From an uncultured Duncaniella sp. (GTDB lineage: Bacteria; Bacteroidota; Bacteroidia; Bacteroidales; Muribaculaceae), in the NCBI GenBank assembly GCA_910589485.1, contig CAJUSW010000004.1:124001-188000 (forward strand): a stretch of 64,000 bases of DNA, given 5' to 3'. Positions 1 to 8,115 of this stretch are shown here, piece by piece (position 1 is the first letter of the stretch; each line of letters begins with the position of its first letter). Both the position numbers and the translations under genes were made by a program. The notes beneath the pieces were generated by a model. The model had not been told where the DNA came from and searched no databases. It worked only from the letters and a program-made list of their open reading frames with translations.

Positions 1-675
1 GCCCGCAACGCGCTCACACTGCTCATGGGCGAATACCCCCAAGAACAGCTGAACCGCAGCACGCTCTATCTCAACGAGACCATACCGGCATCTCTCCCCC
101 TCGGCCTGCCCTCCACTCTGCTCAAGCGCCGTCCCGACCTCCGATCGGCTGAGCAGAATCTCGCCTCGGCAATGGCAGGAGTAGGACTGAGCTACGCCGA
201 CCGTTTCCCCTCGCTCAAACTCACCGTCTCGGGTGGTCTCGAGAACGATGAACTCAACACCTTCTTCAAGTCCCCATTCAGCTACATCGGTGGCACAATC
301 ACAGGCTCCATCCTGGATTTCGGACGCAAGAAGCGTAAATATCAGGCTCAGATAGCCGCCTACGACCAGGCCCGCTATGCCTATGAGAAATCAGTGATAA
401 CAGCCTTCACCGAGGTCAACAACGCTATCACAGGCTACCGCCGTGCCCATGAGACTGCCGCCCTCAGGGCCGAACTGCGCGATGCGGCAAGCAAGTATGT
501 CCAGCTCGCTCATGTGCAGTATCGTGGAGGTAGCCTGAACTACATCGACGTGCTCGACGCCCAGCGCCGATATTTCGATGCCCAGATTGGGCTGAGCAAC
601 GCCATACGCGATGAGTACATCGCGGCCGTGAATCTGTACAAGGCTCTCGGAGGAGGCTGGCAGAACATCGACTGA
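1..675 (+). CDS. RND efflux outer-membrane factor (TolC/OprM/NodT family), 5' end outside window
   Basis: Outer-membrane channel subunit of a tripartite RND-type efflux pump. The reading frame is open from base 1, so only the last 224 residues are visible and the true start lies upstream. Seen: the second outer-membrane efflux repeat, opening with LPLGLPSTLLKRRPDLRSAE, where the RRPDL stretch is typical of the NodT branch, then long alanine-rich helices and the end ANLYKALGGGW, a usual C-terminus for this family. The partner membrane-fusion protein and RND pump would be expected upstream, outside the window. A 100-bp gap separates it from the next gene. Family assignment is firm; the exported substrate cannot be told. 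Confidence 0.9.
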   Translation, partial: ARNALTLLMGEYPQEQLNRSTLYLNETIPASLPLGLPSTLLKRRPDLRSAEQNLASAMAGVGLSYADRFPSLKLTVSGGLENDELNTFFKSPFSYIGGTITGSILDFGRKKRKYQAQIAAYDQARYAYEKSVITAFTEVNNAITGYRRAHETAALRAELRDAASKYVQLAHVQYRGGSLNYIDVLDAQRRYFDAQIGLSNAIRDEYIAAVNLYKALGGGWQNID

Positions 676-775
676 CAGGATATGCCTGTGGCGAGATTCC
701 GACAGGAGTTTCACGCACTTGCACAGCGAACCATCCGGCATCCGGCATTGTTTTCATTAATAGTATGAAAATAGT

Positions 776-1282
776 ATGAAGAAATTCTGGATATATACAG
801 CGTTTATAGCCGTGTTTGCGTTCACTGTATGGATATTCGCCGAGCGCATCACACGGGTTGACCCGAGCCTCAACTCCCACCCCGAGGTTCAGGCCCTGTC
901 CAATGAGGCCGGCGATGTGAAGCTTTCCGACCTTAAGGGCAAATATGTCCTTGTCAACTTCTGGGACTCCCACAATGCCGTCTCACGAATCGCCGCCGGA
1001 GAATACGACCGTTTTTTCCGTACCCATCGCAATTCCAACCTCAAGCTGCTGTCGGTCAACACCGACACCAACCGTCGGTTGTTCAACGAAATAGTGCATG
1101 GCGACGGACTCGACTCGCTCACCCAGTATCACATCCTTGATGTGAAAGCGCGGGGCATCTCCCCAGGCTACCATCCCGAAGGCGGATACTCATCCTACCT
1201 TGTCAATCCCTCAGGCAAGATAATCGCTGTCAACCCCACCGTGCAGACCGTGGAGAAGATTATTGCAAAGGGAAAGAAATAA
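776..1282 (+). CDS. Membrane-anchored thioredoxin-fold protein lacking the CXXC motif
   Basis: A 168-residue protein with one N-terminal membrane segment (about residues 5-22) and a periplasmic thioredoxin/AhpC-TSA-like domain. The TlpA/ResA-type strand and active-site loop are recognisable as NFWDSHNAVSR at residues 61-71. Where redox-active relatives read NFWASWCPPCR, both cysteines are replaced, by Asn67 and Ser70. There is no cysteine elsewhere in the protein, so disulfide chemistry is not possible; a binding or chaperone role is more likely, but this is inference. ATG at 776 was chosen because the ATG at 765 runs into a stop after four codons. It precedes the trp promoter and is probably its own unit or follows the efflux gene. 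Confidence 0.75.
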   Translation: MKKFWIYTAFIAVFAFTVWIFAERITRVDPSLNSHPEVQALSNEAGDVKLSDLKGKYVLVNFWDSHNAVSRIAAGEYDRFFRTHRNSNLKLLSVNTDTNRRLFNEIVHGDGLDSLTQYHILDVKARGISPGYHPEGGYSSYLVNPSGKIIAVNPTVQTVEKIIAKGKK

Positions 1283-1323
1283 GACACTTACAACTTTCCC
1301 AAAATAATATTCCCGAAAAAAGT

Positions 1324-1354
1324 TTTGATTTTTCAAATATTCGTAATAATTTTG
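1324..1354 (+). promoter_or_regulatory. Bacteroidetes-type promoter of the trp operon
   Basis: TTTG at 1324-1327 and TAATTTTG at 1347-1354 are separated by 19 bases, matching the sigma-ABfr consensus TTTG-N19-21-TAnnTTTG exactly. Transcription should begin near 1360, about 10 bases before the leader-peptide ATG and about 210 bases before trpB. Confidence 0.85.
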
Positions 1355-1371
1355 CGTCAAATAACAACGAA

Positions 1372-1452
1372 ATGAAAAACCTGCTCAATAACAATTATTG
1401 GTGGCGCATCGGTAGTAATTATCGATGGCAATGGTCAACACCATTAATTTAG
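1372..1452 (+). CDS. trpL: trp operon leader peptide (26 codons, four Trp codons)
   Basis: A short frame ATG-AAA-AAC to TAG encoding MKNLLNNNYWWRIGSNYRWQ followed by WSTPLI. Trp codons lie at residues 10, 11, 19 and 21, that is 15 percent Trp in a 26-mer directly between the trp promoter and a terminator hairpin. The adjacent W10-W11 pair (1399-1404) is placed so that a ribosome stalled there leaves 1417-1429 free to pair with the terminator's left arm. The symbol trpL is given by analogy with enterobacterial leader peptides; no sequence homology to them is implied. It is too short for ordinary gene callers. Confidence 0.85.
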   Translation: MKNLLNNNYWWRIGSNYRWQWSTPLI

Positions 1453-1533
1453 CGAGCGACAAAACACACCGGGTCCGTCCCGGATATAGAACTCACACGA
1501 GCCGTCGATAATTTTTCGACGGCTCGTTTTTTT
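1407..1533 (+). promoter_or_regulatory. Transcription attenuator of the trp operon (antiterminator/terminator switch)
   Basis: Two exclusive helices can be drawn. Antiterminator: 1417-1429 (within leader codons 16-20) pairs over 13 bases, one of them G-U, with 1501-1513. Terminator: 1497-1508 pairs with 1516-1527 and is followed by a T run. The two share 1501-1508. A third small helix, 1407-1411 with 1423-1427, would sequester the antiterminator strand, as helix 1:2 does in classical attenuators. A further hairpin (1469-1473 with 1479-1483) sits between. Low Trp-tRNA would stall the ribosome at W10-W11 and let transcription continue; ample Trp-tRNA lets it advance over 1417-1429 and the terminator forms. 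The mechanism is inferred from pairing and layout. Confidence 0.82.
1497..1533 (+). terminator. Intrinsic terminator in the trp leader
   Basis: A perfect 12-bp stem, ACGAGCCGTCGA (1497-1508) with its complement at 1516-1527, loop of seven bases, followed by seven T residues (1527-1533). It lies 120 bases after the leader start and 39 bases before trpB, so it would terminate before any structural gene. Confidence 0.9.
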
Positions 1534-1572
1534 ATTTCCGAATATCAACAATCCAAATACTCATTTTCAACA

Positions 1573-2760
1573 ATGTCATCATTTCACTCACTTCTGCCTG
1601 TCGATGCCGAGGGATACTACGGACACTTCGGCGGAGCTTATATCCCCGAGATACTTCACTCCAATATTGAAAATCTTCGCGAAGCGTTCTACCGGTATGC
1701 CGGTGACGAGGAGTTCAACCGCGAACTCGACCTTCTGCTCCGCGACTACGTGGGCCGTCCTTCCCCACTCTACCGCGCCAACCGTCTAAGCGAGCACTAC
1801 GGCACCAACATATATCTTAAGCGCGAGGACCTCAACCACACCGGAGCACATAAGATCAACAACGCGCTCGGATCGGTCCTGCTCGCCAAACGCATGGGTA
1901 AAACCCGTGTTATTGCCGAGACCGGTGCCGGACAGCATGGCGTGGCCACAGCCACAGCCTGTGCGCTCATGGATATGGAATGTACAGTGTTCATGGGAGC
2001 CACCGATGTAGCCCGCCAGAAACCCAATGTCGACCGCATGCGCATGCTGGGGGCCAAGGTGGAAGCCGTACAGAGTGGCAACCGCACCCTCAAGGACGCC
2101 ACCAACGAGGCTATACGCTACTGGTGCTGCAATCCCGACAGCTTCTATGTGATCGGATCCACCGTGGGGCCTCACCCCTATCCCGAGATGGTGGCCCATT
2201 TCCAGTCGGTCATATCCAAGGAAATGCGTTCCCAACTGCTTTCACAGACCGGATCGGAACTCCCCGACTGTGTGATAGCGTGCATAGGAGGTGGCAGCAA
2301 TGCCGCCGGGGCATTTTACCATTTCATCAACGAACCATCCGTGAGACTGATCGCAGCCGAGGCTGCCGGTCTGGGCATCGATACAGAAATGACAGCGGCC
2401 ACCATGAAAGTGGGATCGGAAGGCATTATTCACGGCTCCCGCACAATGGTGATGCAGACCGAGGACGGACAGATAATCGAACCCTACTCCATCTCGGCCG
2501 GACTCGACTATCCCGGCGTTGGCCCGCTTCACTCCTATCTCGCCACCTCGGGCCGGAGCGAGGTCGTGGCCATCACCGACCGTCAGGCTCTCGACGCGGC
2601 CATGCGTCTCACTCGCACCGAGGGGATCATCCCCGCTCTCGAATCGGCCCACGCTCTCGGCGTGCTCGACATCATGAAGTTTGCCCCCGACCAGAATATT
2701 GTCTTAAACCTCTCAGGCCGAGGCGACAAGGACCTCGACACATATCTCAAAAATCAATGA
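1573..2760 (+). CDS. trpB: Tryptophan synthase beta chain
   Basis: PLP enzyme that joins indole (channelled from TrpA) to L-serine to give L-tryptophan. 395 residues, the usual length. Visible: the PLP lysine in TGAHKINNA (Lys94), the catalytic glutamate of the AETGAGQHG segment (Glu116), and the phosphate-binding loop GGGSNAAG at 239-246. It is the first structural gene after the attenuator, and its stop TGA overlaps the ATG of trpE (ATGA), implying translational coupling. trpB leading the operon and separated from trpA by five genes is the usual Bacteroidetes order. Assignment is certain. Confidence 0.98.
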   Translation: MSSFHSLLPVDAEGYYGHFGGAYIPEILHSNIENLREAFYRYAGDEEFNRELDLLLRDYVGRPSPLYRANRLSEHYGTNIYLKREDLNHTGAHKINNALGSVLLAKRMGKTRVIAETGAGQHGVATATACALMDMECTVFMGATDVARQKPNVDRMRMLGAKVEAVQSGNRTLKDATNEAIRYWCCNPDSFYVIGSTVGPHPYPEMVAHFQSVISKEMRSQLLSQTGSELPDCVIACIGGGSNAAGAFYHFINEPSVRLIAAEAAGLGIDTEMTAATMKVGSEGIIHGSRTMVMQTEDGQIIEPYSISAGLDYPGVGPLHSYLATSGRSEVVAITDRQALDAAMRLTRTEGIIPALESAHALGVLDIMKFAPDQNIVLNLSGRGDKDLDTYLKNQ

Positions 2761-4181
2761 TTCCGAATAACATGTCACAGCATAAACTTAATATAGTATC
2801 GCGGGTAATCCCCGCCGACCTCGAGACCCCCGTGGGAATATATCTCAAGATCCGCGACCTGTACCCCGAATCGGCACTTCTGGAAAGCTCCGACTACCAC
2901 ACTTCTCAGAACTCCGTCAGCCTCATAGGCGTATGCCCGATTGGCAGTTTCAGCGTCAACAACGGCTCCATCGAACTCCGCTATCCCAATGCGCCCTCAA
3001 CATCCATCGCGATAACCGACGGGATTGATGTGGTAAAGGTGCTGAAACACTACATGTCCTCCTATTCGATCGACAACGCTGACAGCGGCACCCCAAGCGG
3101 ATTTCTCGGATACACAGCCTACGATGCCGTGAGGTATTTCGAGAATGTCAGGATCCAGCCTAAGGAGGAATGTTTCGCCTCGATCCCCGACATGAAGTAC
3201 AACCTCTACCGCTTCATCATCAAGGTGAACCACTACAAGAATCAGATGACCATCTACGAGCATCTGACTCCGGGTCAGAAATCAGGCATCGACGAGATCA
3301 TAAGCGTGCTCCACAATAATAATGTGGCCCTCTATCCATTCTCGGTAACGTCAGCCCCCTCCTCCACAGTCACTGACGAGCAGTTCAAGGATATGGTGCG
3401 CCGGGGCATCCGCCACTCATTGCGTGGCGATGTTTTCCAGATCGTACCGTCCCGCCGATTCTCTCAACGGTTTGAGGGAGATGAATTCAACGTGTACCGT
3501 GCCCTCAGGTGCATCAATCCCTCCCCCTATCTGTTCTACTTCGATTTCAGTGATTTCCGTATCTTCGGTTCCTCGCCCGAGACCCACCTGCGTGTCGACG
3601 GCAATCACGCCTATATCGACCCTATAGCCGGAACTTTCAGGCGCACAGGCGATGATGCCCGCGATCATGAACTGGCCAAAGCCCTCCTCGAGGATGAAAA
3701 AGAGAATGCCGAGCACATCATGCTCGTCGACCTTGCCCGCAACGACCTGAGCCGTAGCGGTGGCAAGGTCAGCATCGAGTTCCTTAAGCAGATCCAGTAC
3801 TACTCCCATGTGATACACATGGTGTCGCGCGTGAAGGCCGAGTTGCCCGAGGGGGCCGACGTCCTCCGCCTGTTTGCCGACACTTTCCCCGCCGGCACTC
3901 TCAGCGGAGCGCCCAAGGTCAGAGCCATGCAGCTTATCGACGAGATAGAGCCTCATTCGCGCATGACCTACGGAGGCTGTATAGGCTTCATCGGTTTTAA
4001 CGGTGACCTGAACCAGGCCATAACCATCCGGTCCTTCCTGAGCCACGACAATCAGCTGTATTTCCAAGCCGGAGCCGGTATAGTGGCCCACTCCGATCCC
4101 GCAAATGAGCTTCAGGAGACCAACAATAAGTTGGGTGCGCTCGTCAAGGCTCTCACCTACGCCGAATCCTTCGGGAAATAA
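2757..4181 (+). CDS. trpE: Anthranilate synthase component I
   Basis: Chorismate-utilising subunit that, with TrpG, makes anthranilate from chorismate and glutamine. 474 residues from the ATG overlapping the trpB stop (ATGA at 2757-2760); an alternative start at 2772 would shorten it by five residues. Seen: the N-terminal LLESS motif at residues 41-45, the known tryptophan-binding site of feedback-sensitive enzymes, so allosteric inhibition by Trp is expected in addition to attenuation; and the C-terminal chorismate-binding signatures PAGTLSGAPKVRAMQ and YGGCIGFIGFNG. The open frame extends far upstream inside trpB in another phase, which is a high-GC artefact and not an N-terminal domain. 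Confidence 0.97.
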   Translation: MIPNNMSQHKLNIVSRVIPADLETPVGIYLKIRDLYPESALLESSDYHTSQNSVSLIGVCPIGSFSVNNGSIELRYPNAPSTSIAITDGIDVVKVLKHYMSSYSIDNADSGTPSGFLGYTAYDAVRYFENVRIQPKEECFASIPDMKYNLYRFIIKVNHYKNQMTIYEHLTPGQKSGIDEIISVLHNNNVALYPFSVTSAPSSTVTDEQFKDMVRRGIRHSLRGDVFQIVPSRRFSQRFEGDEFNVYRALRCINPSPYLFYFDFSDFRIFGSSPETHLRVDGNHAYIDPIAGTFRRTGDDARDHELAKALLEDEKENAEHIMLVDLARNDLSRSGGKVSIEFLKQIQYYSHVIHMVSRVKAELPEGADVLRLFADTFPAGTLSGAPKVRAMQLIDEIEPHSRMTYGGCIGFIGFNGDLNQAITIRSFLSHDNQLYFQAGAGIVAHSDPANELQETNNKLGALVKALTYAESFGK

Positions 4182-4206
4182 TGATCACCATTAAGACTTA
4201 CTTATC

Positions 4207-4779
4207 ATGAAGCTACTCATACTCGATAATTACGACTCCTTCACCTATAATATAGTGCATGCACTGAAGTCACTCGGAGTCACACCCACCATCCGCCGCA
4301 ATGACAGCTTAACCCTCGACGAGATTGATGGATTCGATAAAATCATCATCTCTCCTGGCCCCGGCATCCCATCCGAAGCAGGTATTCTCCCTGCCCTGCT
4401 CGACCGCTATGCCACAAGCAAATCCATCCTTGGAATATGTCTCGGCCACCAGGCCATAGGCGAGAGATTCGGTGCTCGCCTGCGCAATCTTCCCGAAGTG
4501 TATCACGGCATAAAGTCCGAAATCACCCTCACGGTTCCCGACGATTATATATTCCGCGGTCTTCCTGAGAAAATCGATGTCGGACGTTATCACTCATGGG
4601 TTGTGGACAAGGACGGTTTCCCCGAATGTCTCGAAGTCACAGCCGTAAGCCCCGACGGTGAGATAATGGCCATGCGCCACAGATCGCTCGATGTGAGAGG
4701 GGTACAGTTCCATCCCGAATCCATCCTCACCCCCATGGGTATCACCATACTCAGCAACTGGGTCAACGGAGAGAACTGA
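4207..4779 (+). CDS. trpG: Anthranilate synthase component II (glutamine amidotransferase)
   Basis: Class I glutamine amidotransferase that supplies ammonia to TrpE. 190 residues. The N-terminus NYDSFTYN is typical of the TrpG/PabA group; the catalytic triad is Cys78 in GICLGHQAIG and His169/Glu171 in VQFHPES. It is a free-standing protein and not fused to TrpD as in enterobacteria. Start ATG is 25 bases after trpE. Its stop TGA shares bases with an ATG (TGATG at 4777-4781) that opens a 13-codon mini-ORF leading to trpD. It could also serve PabB in folate synthesis, as in organisms with a single amidotransferase, but position in the operon makes TrpG the safe call. Confidence 0.95.
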   Translation: MKLLILDNYDSFTYNIVHALKSLGVTPTIRRNDSLTLDEIDGFDKIIISPGPGIPSEAGILPALLDRYATSKSILGICLGHQAIGERFGARLRNLPEVYHGIKSEITLTVPDDYIFRGLPEKIDVGRYHSWVVDKDGFPECLEVTAVSPDGEIMAMRHRSLDVRGVQFHPESILTPMGITILSNWVNGEN

Positions 4780-4820
4780 TGGCATCAATAAAGGACACGA
4801 TAACACTCATGAAGATATGA
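4779..4820 (+). CDS. 13-codon mini-ORF linking trpG and trpD
   Basis: The frame MASIKDTITLMKI begins at an ATG overlapping the trpG stop (TGATG) and ends at a TGA that overlaps the trpD start (ATGA, 4817-4820). This chain of overlaps would pass ribosomes from trpG to trpD across a 37-base gap. Whether the peptide is made is not known; it could be chance. Confidence 0.35.
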   Translation: MASIKDTITLMKI

Positions 4821-5812
4821 AATCTCTATTATATAAAATGTTCGACCACAAGAGTCTTTCGAGAGAGGAATCCCGCCAGGTGTTGCTCAACATTGCCGAC
4901 GGACTCTACAACGACGCCCAACTGTCGGCTTTCATGACCGTATATCTGATGCGCTCCATCACCCTCGATGAACTCACCGGATTCCGCGACGCGATACTCG
5001 AACGGCGCAACCCCGTTGATTTCGGCAACATAAAGGCCATCGACATCGTGGGCACAGGGGGCGACGGAAAGAATACTTTCAATATATCCACCGCATCATG
5101 CTTTGTTGTCGCAGGTACGGGGCGCAAGGTTGTGAAACATGGCAACTATGGCGCAAGCTCCATTTCAGGAGCTTCCAACGTGCTCGAACAGCATGGCGTA
5201 CATTTCACCTCCGACCCCGATATCCTCAACCGCTCACTCGACGAAAGCGGAGTATGCTACCTCCACGCCCCATTCTTCAGCCCCGCCCTCAAGAGCGTTG
5301 CGTCCGTAAGAAAAGCATTGGGTGTAAGGACTTTCTTCAATATGCTCGGTCCGCTTGTCAATCCCGTGATGCCCAAGCACCAGTTGCTCGGTGTATATAA
5401 CCTGAAACTCCTCCGCCTCTACAGCTATATAGCCCGCCGGGAAGGTATCGACTGTACGGTAGTGCACTCATTGGACGGATACGATGAAATCTCGCTCACA
5501 TCCCTTTTCAAGGTTTCATCCTCGGAGGGAGAGCGCCTGTATGATCCATCCCAACTCGGATTTGAGACGGCCCGTCAGGAGGAGCTCTCGGGAGGCGACA
5601 CCGTGCAGGAAGCGGCAGGGATATTCGACCGTGTGCTTGCCGGAACTGCCTCGCGGGCTCAGATCGATTGCGTGGTGGCCAACTCGGCATTCGCAATCCT
5701 CACCCTCGAACCCTCTCTTTCCATCAATGAAGCCATCAGCCAAGCCCGTGAATCCATTACCTCGGGTGCCGCTCTCGGTGCTTTCAGGAAATTTGTTGAA
5801 ATAAACCGATAA
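4817..5812 (+). CDS. trpD: Anthranilate phosphoribosyltransferase
   Basis: Transfers the phosphoribosyl group of PRPP to anthranilate. 331 residues, normal for a monofunctional TrpD. The PRPP/glycine-rich loop GTGGDGKNTFNIST begins at residue 79, followed by KHGNYGASSISGASNVLE, the second substrate-binding segment (RSVSS-type in other species). An N-terminal alpha-helical domain typical of the nucleoside phosphorylase/TrpD fold precedes the loop. The ATG overlaps the stop of the 13-codon mini-ORF. It lies 12 bases before trpC. Confidence 0.96.
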   Translation: MKSLLYKMFDHKSLSREESRQVLLNIADGLYNDAQLSAFMTVYLMRSITLDELTGFRDAILERRNPVDFGNIKAIDIVGTGGDGKNTFNISTASCFVVAGTGRKVVKHGNYGASSISGASNVLEQHGVHFTSDPDILNRSLDESGVCYLHAPFFSPALKSVASVRKALGVRTFFNMLGPLVNPVMPKHQLLGVYNLKLLRLYSYIARREGIDCTVVHSLDGYDEISLTSLFKVSSSEGERLYDPSQLGFETARQEELSGGDTVQEAAGIFDRVLAGTASRAQIDCVVANSAFAILTLEPSLSINEAISQARESITSGAALGAFRKFVEINR

Positions 5813-5824
5813 CTATCAATCCTC

Positions 5825-6595
5825 ATGTCCAATATATTACAGCATATTACCGACAACAAGCGCCGGGAGGTGGAAGCACTCATACTTACAGCCCGATTGC
5901 CTGAGGAGGTTGATCCCCGCCGGTCCACCCTCTCCATGAGCCGTACTCTCGCCGGAAGCCCCACCGGCATTATTGCGGAATTCAAGCGTCGCTCCCCCTC
6001 CAAAGGCGAGATCCATCCCATGGCAATGGTCGACAAAGTGATCCCGGCCTATACCGAAGCCGGAGCCTCAGCCTGTTCCATACTCACCGATACGCCCTAT
6101 TTCGGTGGAGCGTTGACCGATCTGGCCATGGCCCGTTCACTCACAAATATTCCGCTCTTGCGCAAGGATTTCATAGTGAGCAGATATCAGATAAGGGAAG
6201 CCACTCTGTATGGCGCTGATGCAATCCTGCTCATCGCCTCGGCCCTCGACCGCAACGAGATCGAGAAATTCACCGATTATGCCCACTCGCTAAACCTCGA
6301 GGTGCTGCTCGAACTTCATTCCCTCGACGAAATAAACAAGTTCTATCCCGAGGTCGACATGGTTGGGGTCAACAACCGTGATCTCACTACATTCCACACC
6401 GATCCGGCCCTATCGCTATCCATTGCCAACGAATTGCCCGACAATATTGTGAAAATAGCCGAAAGCGGACTCACCTCCATGCGCGAGGTCAACAGGCTCA
6501 GGGACGCCGGCTACCGAGGGTTCCTCATTGGTGAAACATTCATGAGACACCGTGATCCCGGACTTGCTCTTCACAACTTCTTAAACTTATTATAA
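5825..6595 (+). CDS. trpC: Indole-3-glycerol phosphate synthase
   Basis: Closes the ring of CdRP to indole-3-glycerol phosphate with loss of CO2. 256 residues, TIM barrel. Seen: IIAEFKRRSPSKG at residues 49-61, with the catalytic Glu52 and Lys54 and the phosphate-binding Ser58/Lys60; LRKDFIV, which carries the general-acid lysine; GVNNRDL and IAESGL, the C-terminal phosphate-binding strands. It is monofunctional; the TrpF activity that is fused in E. coli is here the next gene, 11 bases on. Confidence 0.97.
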   Translation: MSNILQHITDNKRREVEALILTARLPEEVDPRRSTLSMSRTLAGSPTGIIAEFKRRSPSKGEIHPMAMVDKVIPAYTEAGASACSILTDTPYFGGALTDLAMARSLTNIPLLRKDFIVSRYQIREATLYGADAILLIASALDRNEIEKFTDYAHSLNLEVLLELHSLDEINKFYPEVDMVGVNNRDLTTFHTDPALSLSIANELPDNIVKIAESGLTSMREVNRLRDAGYRGFLIGETFMRHRDPGLALHNFLNLL

Positions 6596-6606
6596 CAGTC
6601 TGAATC

Positions 6607-7242
6607 ATGATTATCAAGATATGCGGATTGTCCGACCCCGACACCCTCTCCGCCATCGCCCGGCTCAAGCCATCAATGGTAGGATTTATATTCTACGCCC
6701 CGTCTCCACGCAACGCATGCGCCCTGTTGCCGTCAGCGGTCGACGTTATCCCCGACACCATCGACCGTGTGGGTGTATTTGTCGATGCACCGGTTGACCA
6801 TGTGTTGCACACGGCCTCCCGCTATGGACTGACAACAGTCCAGCTCCACGGGAAAGAATCTCCCGCCGATTGCAAAGCTCTGCGCGATGCGGGCCTGAAA
6901 GTCATGAAAGCGGTCGGAATCGGCCACGACATGGACTGGAGTATGCTCTCTCCCTACGTCGGCACTGTCGATCTTTTCGTATTCGACACGCTCACAGCCG
7001 TGCACGGAGGATCGGGCCGGAAATATGACTGGAATCTTCTGAACACCTACCCCCTCGATGTACCGTTCCTGCTGAGCGGAGGCATTGGTCCCGAGGATGC
7101 TCCGGCTGTGCTTGCCGCCTCAAAATCACTCCCACAAATGGCAGGTGTCGATATCAACAGCCGGTTTGAGACACGTCCCGGTTGCAAGGACGCCTCAATG
7201 GTAGCTTCATTTATAAACACAATCTCACAAAACAAACTCTAA
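6607..7242 (+). CDS. trpF: Phosphoribosylanthranilate isomerase
   Basis: Amadori isomerisation of PRA to CdRP, the step between TrpD and TrpC. 211 residues, small TIM barrel. Seen: the catalytic cysteine in KICG at residue 6, VQLHG, LLSGGIGPED and the catalytic aspartate in AGVDINSRFE near the end. It is separated from trpA by only five bases. Gene order C-F is the inverse of the pathway order but normal for this operon type. Confidence 0.96.
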   Translation: MIIKICGLSDPDTLSAIARLKPSMVGFIFYAPSPRNACALLPSAVDVIPDTIDRVGVFVDAPVDHVLHTASRYGLTTVQLHGKESPADCKALRDAGLKVMKAVGIGHDMDWSMLSPYVGTVDLFVFDTLTAVHGGSGRKYDWNLLNTYPLDVPFLLSGGIGPEDAPAVLAASKSLPQMAGVDINSRFETRPGCKDASMVASFINTISQNKL

Positions 7243-7247
7243 GTCAA

Positions 7248-8027
7248 ATGAACCGACTACAATCGCTCTTCGAGCGCAAATCATCCGATATACTTTCAGT
7301 GTTTCTCACTGCCGGCTTCCCCACAGCCGACTCTACCGTTGAAATAATACGCCAGCTCGCATCACAAGGTGCCGACATGGTGGAGATCGGTGTACCGTTC
7401 TCCGATCCCATGGCCGACGGCACGGTAATCCAGCACAGCTCCACCGTGGCACTCAGCGAGGGAATGACACTCTCCCGTCTGCTCGATCAGGTGGCCGAAG
7501 CCCGCAAAGATGTCCCCGACATGCCGTTTGTACTCATGGGCTATCTCAACCCCATGCTCCGCTACGGCATAGAGAGACTGTTTGCCCGTTGTGCCGAGGT
7601 AGGTATCGACGCTATCATCATCCCCGACCTTCCGTTTGCCGAATACATGCGCGAATACCGCCCGCTGTGTGAGAAATACGGCATTGACATTATAATGCTC
7701 ATCACTCCCGAAACAAGCCCCGAACGCATACGCCTCATCGACGACAACTGCTCGGGATTCATATATATGGTATCGGCTGCGTCAACCACCGGCGTCCGCG
7801 ACAGTTTCTCACAGGAGCAGAAAGAGTATTTCGACCGCATCGCATCCATGAATCTGCACCATCCGCGTCTGATAGGTTTCGGTATCTCCAATCCGGCCAC
7901 CATGGCTGATGCCTGCGCTTATTCATCGGGCGCAATCATAGGCTCATTGTTCATCAAATGCCTTGAGCGCAATCCCACTCCAGCCCTCGCCGTGACCGAC
8001 CTCCTCCACACCATCGGCCGCATCTGA
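7248..8027 (+). CDS. trpA: Tryptophan synthase alpha chain
   Basis: Cleaves indole-3-glycerol phosphate to indole and glyceraldehyde-3-phosphate and passes indole to TrpB. 259 residues from the ATG at 7248, which follows the trpF stop by five bases; the frame is open further upstream inside trpF, but the N-terminus MNRLQSLFERKS is the conserved one. Catalytic Glu46 and Asp57 lie in DMVEIGVPFSDPMADG with the same 11-residue spacing as Glu49/Asp60 of the Salmonella enzyme. The phosphate-binding loops FGISNP and GAIIGS are present. Last gene of the operon. Confidence 0.97.
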   Translation: MNRLQSLFERKSSDILSVFLTAGFPTADSTVEIIRQLASQGADMVEIGVPFSDPMADGTVIQHSSTVALSEGMTLSRLLDQVAEARKDVPDMPFVLMGYLNPMLRYGIERLFARCAEVGIDAIIIPDLPFAEYMREYRPLCEKYGIDIIMLITPETSPERIRLIDDNCSGFIYMVSAASTTGVRDSFSQEQKEYFDRIASMNLHHPRLIGFGISNPATMADACAYSSGAIIGSLFIKCLERNPTPALAVTDLLHTIGRI

Positions 8028-8034
8028 TATCAGC

Positions 8035-8081
8035 CGGAGCGTTGCCTGACCATGCCTCTGTCATAGTCAAGTAACGCTCCG
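8035..8081 (+). terminator. Inverted repeat after trpA between convergent genes
   Basis: A 9-bp stem, CGGAGCGTT (8035-8043) with its complement at 8073-8081, starts 8 bases after the trpA stop; an inner TGAC/GTCA pair (8047-8050 with 8066-8069) can extend it. There is no strong T run, so it may be a 3' end-stabilising hairpin or a weak terminator. The gene downstream is convergent. Confidence 0.5.
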
Positions 8082-8115
8082 ACATTCTCTATATATTATA
8101 TTGACTATGAGTATG

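Noticed and set aside
765..779. ATG at 765 as start of the thioredoxin-fold gene
   Set aside because: It stops after four codons.
1980..2756. Upstream extension of the trpE frame through trpB
   Set aside because: It is trpB read in another phase, with no homology; the trpE start overlapping the trpB stop gives the normal length.
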